Below, one piece after another: positions 32,039-45,700 of a DNA stretch of 64,000 nt. How positions within the stretch are numbered: position 1 is the first letter of the stretch; each line of letters begins with the position of its first letter. The stretch comes from Ophiura sarsii (Eukaryota > Echinodermata > Ophiuroidea > Amphilepidida > Ophiuridae). A program made the translations under genes and the position numbers. The stretch spans positions 38,578,656-38,642,655 of the forward strand of contig CM069445.1 of assembly GCA_035610835.1 (NCBI GenBank), written 5' to 3'. The notes under the pieces were generated by a model. The model was not told where the DNA came from. It did not search any database and saw only the letters and a program-made list of their open reading frames with translations.

Positions 32039-33618
32039 TCATTATAAGCTAACCCAAAGGGGGTAGGTACACCAACAAATACACCATATTAGACTTTTGC
32101 CAGAGCAAATGAGAACATTCTGTTTGCTTGATGATCATGCAAAGCAAGCTCTGCTTGTTACCTATACAGAGTACTTGATGGCCAATTTAAGCCATAAACT
32201 TTGCATTGCGATCAGTTTGACAGTAGTTCAGGACTTTGTTGAATTAAGAAGCAGTTAGAAGGGTTGAGGAAGGAATTGATTTCATGGGAATACATTTCAC
32301 AATGGAAGATATATGATTACAAAACACACCACAATTGTGGCGCGATCACATTTCTGACGTTAAATTTCATTAAATTGTGATATGACAAAACATTAATACG
32401 ACCTTTTTTAATTTCTGCCGTAGAAATTTGATAGTTAACATAAAAATCATTCCCAAGTATTAGGACAATGAGGGAGGGGCTTTATCAAATGGTCTAGGTA
32501 TATAAAATAACATCAAAACTGTATAGTCCATGGTATAAAGCAATTCATTGTAATCATTTTTACACAATGCTTTTTGTAAGAAAAAAGAAATGGCATCTTA
32601 CTTGGATAACAATTATTAGGTCATTATGCTATATCATTCAATCAGTTACTTTAAGTAAAGCCGTCAACTGACGGATACACTTAATTAACTATTGTACTGA
32701 TTACAATTATCTGTTATACTACGTAAAGTAGTCACATGCTTACTGTCAACATTACTGTTGCTAGGCAACCAATGTCTACACAACACAAGAGTACAAAAAA
32801 CAATGCAATGGAATGCGCAACACTATTTTTGTATGTACAATCTTTGTCAAGTGTTTCTAATAATATTATGATTTTTTATGTTTCCTTTAGGAAACTTTCG
32901 ATGCGATCATAACTGATTTGATTATTTGGTTGGTTTTGATTACAATTTCTTTATTTGAAATCATGCATTATCCATACTTTTATAAATCATTCTTTAACTC
33001 ACGCCACAAATAATTTTTAAAAATGTGCTGAATAAAAAACATGAGGATTAGGATTAATGTTATCATATCAATAAATATTTGTGATTAAATAAACAGACTC
33101 TTTTTAACTTTGAATACAGGGATTTCTATTCTCTCTAATCATTATCGGTACTACTCAAGCAATCGGGACACATAATAACCATACTGTAAGTGACAATTTT
33201 TGTGTACATGATTTTGTGGCCAAATTTTGACATTTTGCATGATTTGACCCTACAACTTTGTATTCACTCCCATAGTAACTTTTACGTTTGCACGTTATGT
33301 TAATTTTATTTAACGCAACTGTTATGATATTCAAAGCACGAAAACTAAATATAGCACAAATTTCTTTCACTTTTACAGGAATCTGTCATCGTTGTGTAAT
33401 TACTGTTTTGTAGGCTGTATCATTGGAAAACAAGTATGTTACAGACGAAACCTGTTTGACCTCTCTTAATAACAATCTGCATACAAAGTGTCTTCAAATC
33501 TGCATACAAGTGTCTTCAGAGAGGAGATCTGTCCAGACTCTATGAATGACAACAATCTGGTGACACATCACACGGTCCACTTTCGTCCCTCTTCAAGTTC
33601 GCAACTTTGATATTTTCA
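32039..33618. other. Region downstream of plexin stop; probable 3' UTR at its right end
   Basis: No open frame of interest. On the minus strand the first AATAAA after the plexin stop is at about 33312-33305, some 310 bases downstream. Another is near 32955. Either could be the polyadenylation signal, but no transcript evidence is available. The rest is AT-rich. Confidence 0.4.
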
Positions 33619-33714
33619 TCATACTGAGTCGGCCATGAGTTTGAAGATCTTGTCCAGTTTGTCCCCAAAACCTTGTTTCCTTGTCGATTCGTCCTCATCT
33701 AATGCTTGCATAAT
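33619..33714 (-). CDS. Plexin last coding exon
   Basis: Encodes [20 protein letters not shown], then [11 protein letters not shown] and stop TGA. It matches the plexin-A C-terminal helix (ALEKDEQARRQ...). The acceptor is CTCTACAG. Confidence 0.9.
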   Translation of the reverse strand: MMQALDEDESTRKQGFGDKLDKIFKLMADSV

Positions 33715-36700
33715 CTGTAGAGTGAGGACAACATTAGAATGTAAATATGATACAGCAGGTACCATCATACGTCAAAAGGTCGGCACACCCAAACCCCACT
33801 ACAAGAAGCTATCTAAGCCCTTTGAGAATAAGTCATGTTAGACCTTCCTCCAAGTTATAGATACCACGTTGTCTTAAAACTGATAGTATGAAGGTTTTGT
33901 CTTTAGGGTTAAGATGGCCGTGAGAATATTTGCTAGAATTTTTTTTAAGACTTTCCCTCGCCTATTTCATAACATTTCATACCCATTCCTAAACGATGTA
34001 AATCCAGATTTGATAGAAAATATTCAGATATCGAATCCATCCAGTCTGATATTGTAATATCCCTATAACCGAATACATCCACAATTACATCCACAATTTC
34101 CGCTTGCGCTTTGCACATTTTGAAAATGTTGCTTGTTTTTATTTTTCGATTTTGAGCTTCCTTACTATACACCTACATACAAAATGAATATATTCGCGCA
34201 TTTTTATTTTAGCGCGAAAAAGGGAAAATAAATGTAGAGCAGCAAAAACATAGAAGGCTATTTTGGCACTTGAACTCTGTGCAGTGATGTCATAGTGCAT
34301 TATAGTGATCGAAGCAGCATTTATGTAAGACTGCCGATATTTTCTTACTATGGACGTACTATGAAGTGATCATTGGAATAGGATGTGACATCACTGCACA
34401 GAGTTAGATGAAAGTAGTAGATCACTTTGAAATCTTAATCTATGGTCAACTTACCTGACTCCTGTATATACACGCATAGCAGAAGTAGAGTTCATTGAGA
34501 GCGTTGATGGCTTGGAAGTTGCTCTCACCGTTGTGTCTTTGGGAATGGCTAGCTAATGTGGCATTCATGTCTTGGTCACTAATGGCTGGGTAGTCCTTGA
34601 TATCTTGATAATAGCTGCAAGAAGAAGCAGAAAAGACCTTAAAATGATATCTTTACCAGTGTGTTTTTCACTTCTCACATAGCTTTTGTTATTACCATTA
34701 CAAAAAAGATTTGTCAGAAACTTTCAAAATCTATCTTAAGGATTACTGCCCAATACTAGGCATGTGTATACTTATTTCAATGCATTTCTCATGGTGATTC
34801 CATTTCTGGTAATGACATTCAATAATGTTGAGATTTCTGAATGATTTGTGAAATTTTGGAATGTCGTCTGCAGACGCCTGCCGCATGGAAAGCATTAAGT
34901 TTGGATGGAAGTGGCCCTGTCATAACCTGGCTAAGTAGAAGTTGGGGGGGGGGGGGGGGGTAATTCTAAGAAAATACCTGCCTTCTCACCCTCTACAAAT
35001 ACATGTAAGGGTTTGTTTAAAATGTGCCTTTTGCACTTCCTCTGGACAGTGACGTAACTTTACAGGCGCAGCAATTACGCACACATATCATGTATTATAT
35101 GTCTTTCTACGCATGTGGGTATATGCCAGAGCCTTTGGAGGGCGCAGGGTTATTATCAGCAATCAGTGAATGATGTAGTGATGTCACCGTCTCGTGGAAG
35201 TGAAAAAGACTATAGCATGAGCATCCATCCATCTTGAGATATGCAGGGGTGGGGTATTGTTTCTAATTATTGATGAGATTAATGTTCTTAATTTGTTATC
35301 GGAGAAAGTATTGGCTTTATATAATTTTGTGTAATAACGTGTTAGTTTTAAAGTGTATTTTGGTACAAAATGATTTGCACACAAAAACCTTATAAAATAA
35401 AAAAAAGTTGACTTACGTGCTAACTATTTCCTTGTACTGCTGTATATCCTTGGCATATAGCAGTTTACTGGATGGTGAGTCAGGCGTGTACTGATGTTGT
35501 GTTACGGAGCATGAATCCATCATGGTCTGACCTATGACGGACATACACGCTATGACTGTGTCGGATCTGTTGATGTCAAACAACATGTCTGGGTTGTTGA
35601 CCATGTTCACCCAGAACCTAAGATGAAGACTGCGGAAATAAAAAATCAAAACAAATCAATAAACTGCATGAAGAAGATGAAAAATCTTAAAATTTATTTC
35701 CTTAGGCCAAAAAAAAAAGAAGGTTTGTCTCAGATGACATGAGAGACTGAAAATCTAATGCGGTCTGCGGATTTTTTTTTTTTTCAATTTAGACCTGATC
35801 GTCATTTGTTTGGTCAAAAAGTTGGATTTTGCAAGATTATTTTGAGAAAATTGAAAAAGAAAAAAAAATTGGAAAAAAAATTGAAAAAAAATTGAAAAAA
35901 AATTGGGAAAAAAAAAAAAAAAATGAAAAAAAATTGAAAAAAAAAATCCACTAAAAAAAAAGCTTACGCGGGCGGTTTCGGGAATGCGCGCGGGTCATCT
36001 GAGAAAAACTTTTTTTTGGCCTTATATGGCGTGCAATTGTTTAGCCTAATTCTCTATAGTGGTCAAAATACAAAATCTGGTAGAGTATTTAACTTTGTCT
36101 GGCATCGCTATATTCTTTATTATAACAATGCTGACATAAATTCCATCTACCATTTCAAAATGCATCATTAAATATACTCATATCTACCCCCACCCCCTAC
36201 CATAACATTACCAAGTGTTACCTGTCTTTTATTATGAACATACCACCAGTCTGAAATCGTTATACTTTTCTCCCAACTGAGGTCTATGGGTAGGCTACAT
36301 CTTAAGGGTGCAATCAGTTTTCCTTGATATACAAAATTAACATAATGTTTTGGAAAAGCATGTTGATGTCAACAACTACACAATATAGGACAACGTAGAA
36401 AAATCACATCTGAACTTGAAAAACTAGCTTACAGGGATGGGAACTATTTTATATTACGACAAAATTGGCAGCATCATCGGCAACTTACATATTACTCTTC
36501 CAGAAATGTGTGATGTTGGAATCCCCCAAGTTATGTTTGGCTGCCTCCTCATCGAGGAAATCAAATAGGTACTTGATGGAGAGAGGAACACTACTACTAT
36601 CTGAATCCAGCGTAAATAAGGTGTCAAACAGTTCATCTACAAAGGTTTGAAGGATACCCTGTGGGTGTAAAAGATTCATACAAATCATATAGTATTGCAG

Positions 36701-39700
36701 GGATGATACAGTGGTGTTGCCTGACTATTGGGCAACATATAAAGTATGAAATCTTTCAAATGTTTGCATAATTAACAATCACATCACGAGCCAATAAAGT
36801 AGTTGTTCATCTAAATCGCTTGGCTACAAAGTCCATTATCATTCATGAAAACTCTAATCTCGAAATTGTAAAATTATTATTTTTGCGGATGTTGTTAATC
36901 AAGTTTTTCCAACATTTTCCAACATTTACAAAAGATTTAAAAAAACCCCTTCAAATGTGCAAATCCATGGTCAGTTGAGCATGTAAATCAAGTTGTCTAC
37001 CTTTGCTTTACTGGTAAATTCTTTTGAATTTCCACAAAGAAATGTTGCTATAAGAATTCCACAAAGAAATGATGCTATAAGACCCTACCTTCGTTGTAAG
37101 TAGCCTTGGTAGGTAAATCTCTGCCATTAAGGTATGATATTTATCACCTTTCCGTAGACTGTCATGGCCTTGTTTCTTGACTAGATGCCAGTTGTGCATG
37201 ACACTCATACCATTCTCCATGTCTAAAATGGGCGTGACCGATGAGGCGGGACTGTGTGGAGTATACAGGGCACCCACTGAAAAGAGAAATATTGGGGATC
37301 ATGTTAGTGGTTATTAATATTCAATAAAACACTTACTTTGGCTGACAGTGGCGGCACTAGGGGGGGGGGGGGGGGGATCATGACCTTTGCCCCCTCCCCA
37401 CACTTGCCCCCAAGTCAGATCAAGCCCCACCCTGTTTTGTCCCCCCAAACAATAAAAAGGTTGACTTTCATTAATCTCAAAATTAGCTTAAAATTAGTAT
37501 CCAATTTCTAATACAGACTAAATTATGCTAATTTCAGGCCATTTTAACAATAAAAGCCTGCCCCCCCCCCCAATGTGGATGCTGGTGCCGCCATTGTTGA
37601 CTGGCAACCTTTGCTACTCTTCACCAGGGTGTTGCATATAATAAATCAAGTTGCTTATCAACACCTTAAATACTATAGTTTGGGCTCAATAAAGCCCAAA
37701 CTCTTTTAACCACCGAAGCGGTAATTGTCAATGGTCATTGTCATCTAATTGTGGGCGTCCTTGGTTACCGTTTGACCATTCACGGCTACTTCCGGTTGCC
37801 CGCGAGCAGCCCTTTGTTTTATTGTTTTGCAATGCCCATTTGGTACATTTTGTACTTCATTCGCTCTGTGTTTCCATACTATGAGGATCTGTTGTTAAAT
37901 AAAACCACTCCCACCCTCCCATATTCATCTTGTTCCGCTTTCAATCGGGATCGTTTTTTGTTTCGTTGGTTGTTTCAGATTAGTTGTTTTGTTTTTGTTT
38001 TTTGTTTAAAAATAAAAATAAAAATAAAATATATTGTACTAAAATCACGGAATATATTCGTTGCCCACGCGGCTCAACCATGGGGGACCAATTGCCATAT
38101 CGCCCGGTCTTAATTATTCCTTTGTACCTTGCCCACGCGGCTCAACCAGGGGGGACCATTTGCCATATCGCCAGGTCTTAATTATTCCTTTGTACCTTGC
38201 CCACGCGGCTCAACCAGGGGGGACCATTTGCCATATCGCCAGGTCTTAATTATTCCTTTGTTTCTTGCCCACGCGGCTCAGTCATGGGGGACCAATTGCC
38301 ATATCGCCCGGTCTTAATTATTCCTTTGTACCTTGCCCACGCGGCTTAACCAGGGGGGACCATTTGCCATATCGCCCGGTCTTAATTATCCCTTTGTATC
38401 TTGCCCACGCGGCTCAACCAGGGGGGACCAATTGCCATATCGCCCGGTCTTAATTATCCCGTTATATCTTGCCCACGCGGCTCAACCATGGGGGACCAAT
38501 TGCCATACCGCCCGGTCTTAATTATTCCTTTGTACCTTGCCCACGCGGCTCAACCAGGGGGGACCAATTGCCATATCGCCCGGTCTTAATTATCCCTTTG
38601 TATCTTGCCCACGCGGCTCAACCAGGGGGGACCAATTGCCATATCGCCCGGTCTTAATTATTCCTTTGTATCTTGCCCACGCGGCTCAACCAGGGGGGAC
38701 CAATTGCCATATCGCCCGGTCTTAATTATCCCTTTGTATCTTGCCCACGCGGCTCAACCAGGGGGGACCAATTGCCATATCGCCCGGTCTTAATTATTCC
38801 TTTGTATCTTGCCCACGCGGCTCAACCAGGGGGGACCAATTGCCATATCGCCCGGTCTTAATTATTCCTTTGTATCTTGCCCACGCGGCTGAACCAGGGG
38901 GGACCAATTGCCATATCGCCCGGTCTTGATTATCCTTTATTTTATATATATTAATTGAAGTTACAAATTGTTCTACTGCATGATGTAGTGGATGGCATAT
39001 ATTGTAATTTTAAGGAGAAATTTTTAAAAAGTCAGGGATTTAAATCCCAATTATTCTCTTTAATATAAGAAATATTTATAAATGGTAAAAGAAAGTTATT
39101 CAATTTATTATGAAGTCAAAAGAAATGTATTACTGCTTCATCCTATAATTGGTATTATATTAATTAGGCCAACTCATTTAGAGTTCAACTAGTTAATTAC
39201 CGTGCAAAAATCAATTTTCTGAAACTATCACTTGATAAGATTTCATCGGTGGTAGGGCTGTTGGCCATTTAACCATTCCCCTCAGATTTGATTATTTTAT
39301 ATTTCAAATTGATGATTTACAAATTGAATAACATTGAAAGAAAGCATTGATAAATTAGGCCAAGTTTATTTAAAAGTTATAACCATCTTTTAAAATAATT
39401 GGAATTCTGTTGAGCTGTTCTCTAAGTTTATGTCCCTTAGGTATATCACTAGGACCCCCAATTATGGTTTGATAATTGTGTATTATTATCCTTTTTTGTA
39501 CTCGTATCCTTTGTATGGCCAAACATTTAAAAATATTTATCAATGTAATTATTGTAGTATAAGGGCTGATGCCCCTGCTAAATTAAGTATCAACTATTCA
39601 ACTTATGTAAATATAGTTGTATAATAAAATCTAATTAGTATGGAGCCTCAGGGCTATATAATCTATTTTTGTCTTTGGCTGTGTTTTCAATTCCCGCTGT

Positions 39701-42700
39701 CTAAGGGTAATTAATTTTATAAAAAAAATAAATGCATTGGGAGCACTTAGAGATTTCAAACTGTAAAATAATATTTGTTTAACTGTCTACTTTCATGTAA
39801 AAGAATAACAGACTGATTTTGTAAAGTATTCTCAATTATGTTTCTACAATACACAGTGTCAATCAGGCGCACCTTAGTACCCCTTCGCTCTTTCAACAGA
39901 GACCAATTTGTCTGTGATTAAAAGGCTACTTGTCTGACATATTGGATATTCAAATACTTAATTAGCAGCAGTAGACAGCATTGATATATCAATTTCATCA
40001 TGTATAAGAAATATATTTAAATGTACATTGTATTGGGATCATTAAATGTAAACCAGTATGATACATCCAAGATCCAAATGTGTGACCCGTCACATCAATA
40101 TTGGAGACCCGAGTCAGTTCCGAGTTATTGGTATGATTTGAAAGAAAACATTTTAAGCTTTGAAATGATACCTTGTTGAATGTAATCGGACTTTGTAATC
40201 ACAAGATATGAATTTTGTAATCACAAGATATGAATTGAAGAAGCATATTTTGGCCTATTATTTTCTTAATGATTCACCAAATATATTGGCCTCTATCTCA
40301 AAACTGTGTTTGCCGACAACATGTCCTTTTTGACGCGACTGGCCACATAAGTGATAGTATTCTTTTTGAAAAATTCCTCTAAATCTAACTCTCAGACAAT
40401 GAAAGAAATAACATCAACCCATACTAACATTACATATAAAACCCTAAATTATATATAATCTAAGAACAACCCAACATACCTCTCTTAGTGGGTGATCCCC
40501 TTTGCAGTGAGCCATGAGGGGTGCTTGCCATCCCTTGGCTCCTAACTAGCACCAGTGTAGCACCTTCCGACACCCTGTAATGTGCCAGAGTGTTGAGTCT
40601 CCTCCACTCGCCTTCAATCTCTCTGCTACCATCATCGTCCAATAGGATCTGACTCATGGCACCGTCCTTCCATTCTAGTTCCAACTCTTCTTTCTGTGGT
40701 CTTTGGCTGTAGGGCATCGTCTTGTAGATGGCATCTAGGATCTTTTCTTTTACTTGCGAGATGGTGTCGCAGTCTAGGACTTTGACTTGCACAGGACCGG
40801 CCTCTCTGTCTAGACCTATTGCTGATATGGTCTGGATGGGAGAGGGTAACATAAGGTGTGTATGGTCAGATCATTATCCCTTCAAACGTTTCTTTTGAGA
40901 CAGCATTGCGGCTATAAATGTAACACAGGACTGGCCTCAGGGTCTATTGCTTATGGTCTAGGTGAGTGAAAGCTGTTTTATCTTTAAATCTAGCTCTTTT
41001 TTTTAAATGAGTAACATTGCCTTTTACATGTCATATTAGAGTTAAAGCACTTTCTCAAAATGTATCACTTTGTATATTGTTCCCTTTTCTTATTTTTAAA
41101 ACCTAAGAGCTCAATTAGTAAACAATTTACTAACAGTTATTGAAAAACCAAAATGACGGGGGAACTATCGATTTTCTGAAACATAGAAAGCCACGCTATC
41201 GATATCTAGGGGTACAAATTGATACGAGTATCGATAAGGGGAAATCCATTGCCAATGCATCGTGGGTAACAAAATATCTTGAGTCGGCGCAATGCATTGT
41301 GGGTGCAACATTAAAATCTTCTTTGGGTGTTTCTGTTGGTTCGACCATGATGGCAATATGAGACCAGTCACTAGCGTCTATCTAAACAATTACATTTGTT
41401 TTATAACAATCCCATCTTGGTAAATAAAAAAGCCATACATGTTCTTACCAATGGTTTATAGTCTGTCTGCTGTCTGATAACCTTTAACTCACTAAGCCCG
41501 TATCTTGCTTCTCCCGTGATGGCATCAACAGGACCTTTGGCTACTTGCTGACGGATGGCATAGTACAAATGGAAGAGAGGCTGTCCAGCAGTCTCCCGTA
41601 GGAAGTCGTATAACAAGAAGGCAACCCAGTAACTAACAAGTTTTTCAACGACGGTGTCACTCCTGTAAAAAAAAAGACGATGGGTTAATTGTTTTAGTTG
41701 AAAAAGAAGAATTGTATGTGCAAGATTGTGATTGGATTCATCATTCCCCCAACAACAAAATCATTGGTGTATATTATATTACAATTTCAGTTCTTAGTTA
41801 TTGAATTTACTGCTCATTCTCATTTTGTCACATCCTCATAAATGTGTCATACAAAATATAAATAATATGAAGTCAAAAGTAGAAAGTGCTGTGATTTTGA
41901 GTATTTATTGCTGTGATTTTGCTGTGGCAACACAACTACATCACAAAATTGGGATGCCCGTGGTGTTTTGTGGTATAAGCATTGGATTGCCCATGGTGTT
42001 TTGTAGTACAAGCATTGGGTTGCCCATGGTGTTTTGTGGTACAAGCATTGGGTTGCCCATTGGGTTGCCCATGGTGTTTTGTAGTACAAGCATTGGGTTG
42101 CCCATGGTGTTTTGTGGTACAAGCATTGGGTTGCCCATGGTGTTTTGTGGTATAAGCATTGGATTGCCCATGGTGTTTTGTAGTACAAGCATTGGGTTGC
42201 CCATGGTGTTTTGTGGTACAAGCATTGGGTTGCCCATGGTGTTTTGTGGTATAAGCATTGGATTGCCCATGGTGTTTTGTAGTACAAGCATTGGGTTGCC
42301 CATGGTGTTTTGTGGTACAAGCATTGGGTTGCCCATGGTGTTTTGTGGTATAAGCATTGGATTGCCCATGGTGTTTTGTAGTACAAGCATTGGGTTGCCC
42401 ATGGTGTTTTGTGGTATAAGCATTGGATTGCCCATGGTGTTTTGAATGAAGTACAAGCATTGGGTTGCCCATGGTGTTTTGTGGTACAAGCATTGGGTTG
42501 CCCATGGTGTTTCGTGGTACAAGCATTGGGTTGCCCATGGTGTTTTGGGGTGTCTGGTAGTGTTACAGTTTGCATTTGGATGTGTGCAAATCTTGCAAAT
42601 CTAGAATGACAAAAAGCATTTTAAATGATTGAGATCAGAAAATGTCTCTGCCAATTATACACCATACAAAGCATCTCACCTGCGCATCAGCACATGAGGG

Positions 42701-45700
42701 CATCCTTCTCTGACGTATCTCGCAATCATGGTCCGCATCATCGTCTTCATGATGTCGGTGAGGTATTCCATTTTATTGTGAAGCGCTATCATCAGTAGTG
42801 AGGCAATGTTGGTCTTGTCTTTGGTGGTTATCATCTTCTGTCGCTCCAAGGTGTAAATAAATACACAGAGGAATGACTTGTTGCCGATGAGATTGCCGAA
42901 TTCATTCAGGCCGTGCTGTAGTACTTCTTTCTTGATTCCAGATATCTTAAAAAGTCAAAATGTGTGTGTGTGTGAATACCTCCTTTGACATATGAAGCTT
43001 AACCCTTAACAGCCCTGAACCCCATGAAATCCCATTTGAAAACTATGCTGGAGGCACGTGTCACCTCAGTCTATCTCGCCGGGCACTGATACCAGGTGAT
43101 AAATGATAAATGCACACGGAATTGTTAATTGCGGGCGCCTGACTCCCTAGCCGAGTGGACTAAGACCCCGTCATCCATGCTGGAGGACCCGGGATCGAAT
43201 CCTGTCGTCGGCAAGTCCGGTTTTTCTCGGTAAATTTCGCCCATTTCCACCCTCAGATATTTTTTTCAACATTTCCATTCCAAAAGTGTTAGGGTTAAAA
43301 GCATTATTTATTGCAACAGTGAACATTTTTTATTTAAATAAATGTTAACACGTTGCCGATTTTGTCCGTTTTGCTTGTTAAATTTGTGATTTGAAAGTTG
43401 ATTACATGACTTGTACACACAAGAAGTATATTTGTTCATTTTTCTTTTTCTTGGCAATTGCTTTAAATGCAAAAAAAGAAGAAATTAAATGGATGTAGAA
43501 TGAAAATGAAATAGATGTAGAACGAAAATGTCCATATTAACATTAATTTCGAATGTGAACCTGTAAAAAGTACAAGCAGCCAGTGCATTTGTTCAAATAA
43601 TGGAAATAAAAATTGATGAAAGCAACAAATAATAAACAATTATCTTAAATTGTAAAATGAAAGAAATATTTATGCAAATAAATTTGATTCAGGTTTTCCT
43701 TTTGATATTTGAAATTGTTTAGATATTTCATTCTTTAATCAATTTACTTTTTACTTTTGGTATAGAAATAATTGAATATATACCTTTTCTTTGGCCACTG
43801 GTATTTCCTTGAGTGCTGGATGATCTGGGTTGTCAGGGAAAAGCACCATGGAAGTGTATCCTCTGTAATTACGGAATGGAATACCGGAACCTTCCACGTC
43901 TCCGCTAACAGTTAGCACGCTGATCTGAAGCTCGGTAAAAGCTAGATGAATAGATACAACACAAATTCAAAGTCAGGAACATCATGAAAAGAAGATGAAT
44001 TTCAGGTAAATGGAGGCATTGATACAATTGGTTTGATCTTGGTCATAATGTCAACAAAACAAAGTTATAAGTTTGTTTTTTGTTGAAATTATTAACATCA
44101 TTCCAATTATGACAACATCAATGCTAATATTTTTTGTTTTAAAAGAGTAAAAATATTGTTAACATTGCAAACACTTGCCACCAAAATAAAATGGTTGGCC
44201 ATCTTACTGTTTTGCCAACTTTGTATTGGTTATGAAGCTGTGTGTGTTTATATTGATTTGGTAAGTATTCACTGTCATTACATTATCTGCTATCTGTATG
44301 AGTATTTTATTGTTGTTAGTGCTCCAATTGATACCAATCTAAATCAGCAGGTATGGCTGACTTCCAAGGCTGTTTCCAAAGTGTTATCTCCCGGTTAGGC
44401 CTATGCCCTCTCGCATAATTATGAGATCTATTCTATTGTAAACAACTGCTTTACGCTAAATATTTGAGTGTCTGGGGACGTTTTATGGGAGAAAAGACAA
44501 CTCACCATCTTTGCATTCTTGTGCTACTCTCATCTCCATCTCGTCTCTCTGTTTCTCAAGACGTTTGATGCGTCTGTCCCTCTCTCCAATATGTCTATAG
44601 ATGGCTACGATCAAGATGATGATGAGAATGAGGATGAATGCCCCTGCTGCCGGCCCAATTATGAGAGCCAGAGGTAGGCCTTCGGGAAGATATTTCACAA
44701 AACCAATATCAAACTCCAAGCTGCCATGCTGTACCTATTGGGACAAACAGAAAAATACAAAATGAAAATATAAAAATGGTTGTGATATATTTTGATTCGT
44801 GCTCACCGTTATCATCCCGGCTGCCCTGTGATCGACTGATTTCCCCCCTTCTCATAGCGCAAACAGATTAATAGTAAATAGATATAAGGCCTAGTAAAAA
44901 AGTTACATGTTTCCCGTCCCCGCCCGCCTCCGTTTTAGCCGCCGCCTCCTTTTTTTCTTTTTCTTTTTAATTTTCAGAGCTTTAATTGGTCACCTAAACA
45001 GCATCGATTGACCCCTACCTTACTCCTCGTGTGACTTATATCATGCCCAAGTATAATATTATCTTGGTTATTTGAAATAATTTAGAAATACTTTCAAATC
45101 TATTTGTCATTTTATCCATCATTCATAAATGAAACATCTTTCTTTACCAGATCACAGGCAGGCATAGGCTATCAAACAACAATCAAAATTTTATTTTGAA
45201 GCAAACATTTAGTTACAAAACTTTACAGTGTTACCGTATATCATTTTACAGGCAACACATCTATTGCCACAAATAATTAACAAAATGTACTGAATTTAGA
45301 TGGGGTTTTGTTGTTTTTCTGGCAAGTAAAGTGGAAAATCTGTTTAGCAGTGTCCCCGACACAGTCAGTTGGTCACTTTCGACTTGTCGGCCATCTTGGA
45401 AAAAATAGCAAAATATTGGAAAATAGTAAGACCCTCCCCCCTCATTTTTTATAAAAAAGTCCGGACGGGAAACATGTTATTTATTTTACTATGCCTAAAC
45501 TTACAATAATTCTTGGTACGGAATCTCCTGGCAGACTTTCTGGTTCTTCATCAGGCAGGTCGCAAGTGAGCCCTCTATTGGTGAGTTGAGGTTGACAGCT
45601 ACCCAATCCAACGAATACTCGAACATCCAGGTCATCAGAGGCAAGAGTCAGATTCTCTCCCTGTTGGTTATAGGTGACCATAATAAACATATAATAAAAG

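Noticed and set aside
38061..38929. A ladder of 62-codon plus-strand frames
   Set aside because: They are the 68-base tandem repeat read in successive frames. Each ends at the same TAA-containing word.
41847..42575. Frames of 193-242 codons on both strands over the 33-base array
   Set aside because: They result from a period divisible by three, lie inside a plexin intron, and have no splice or start support.
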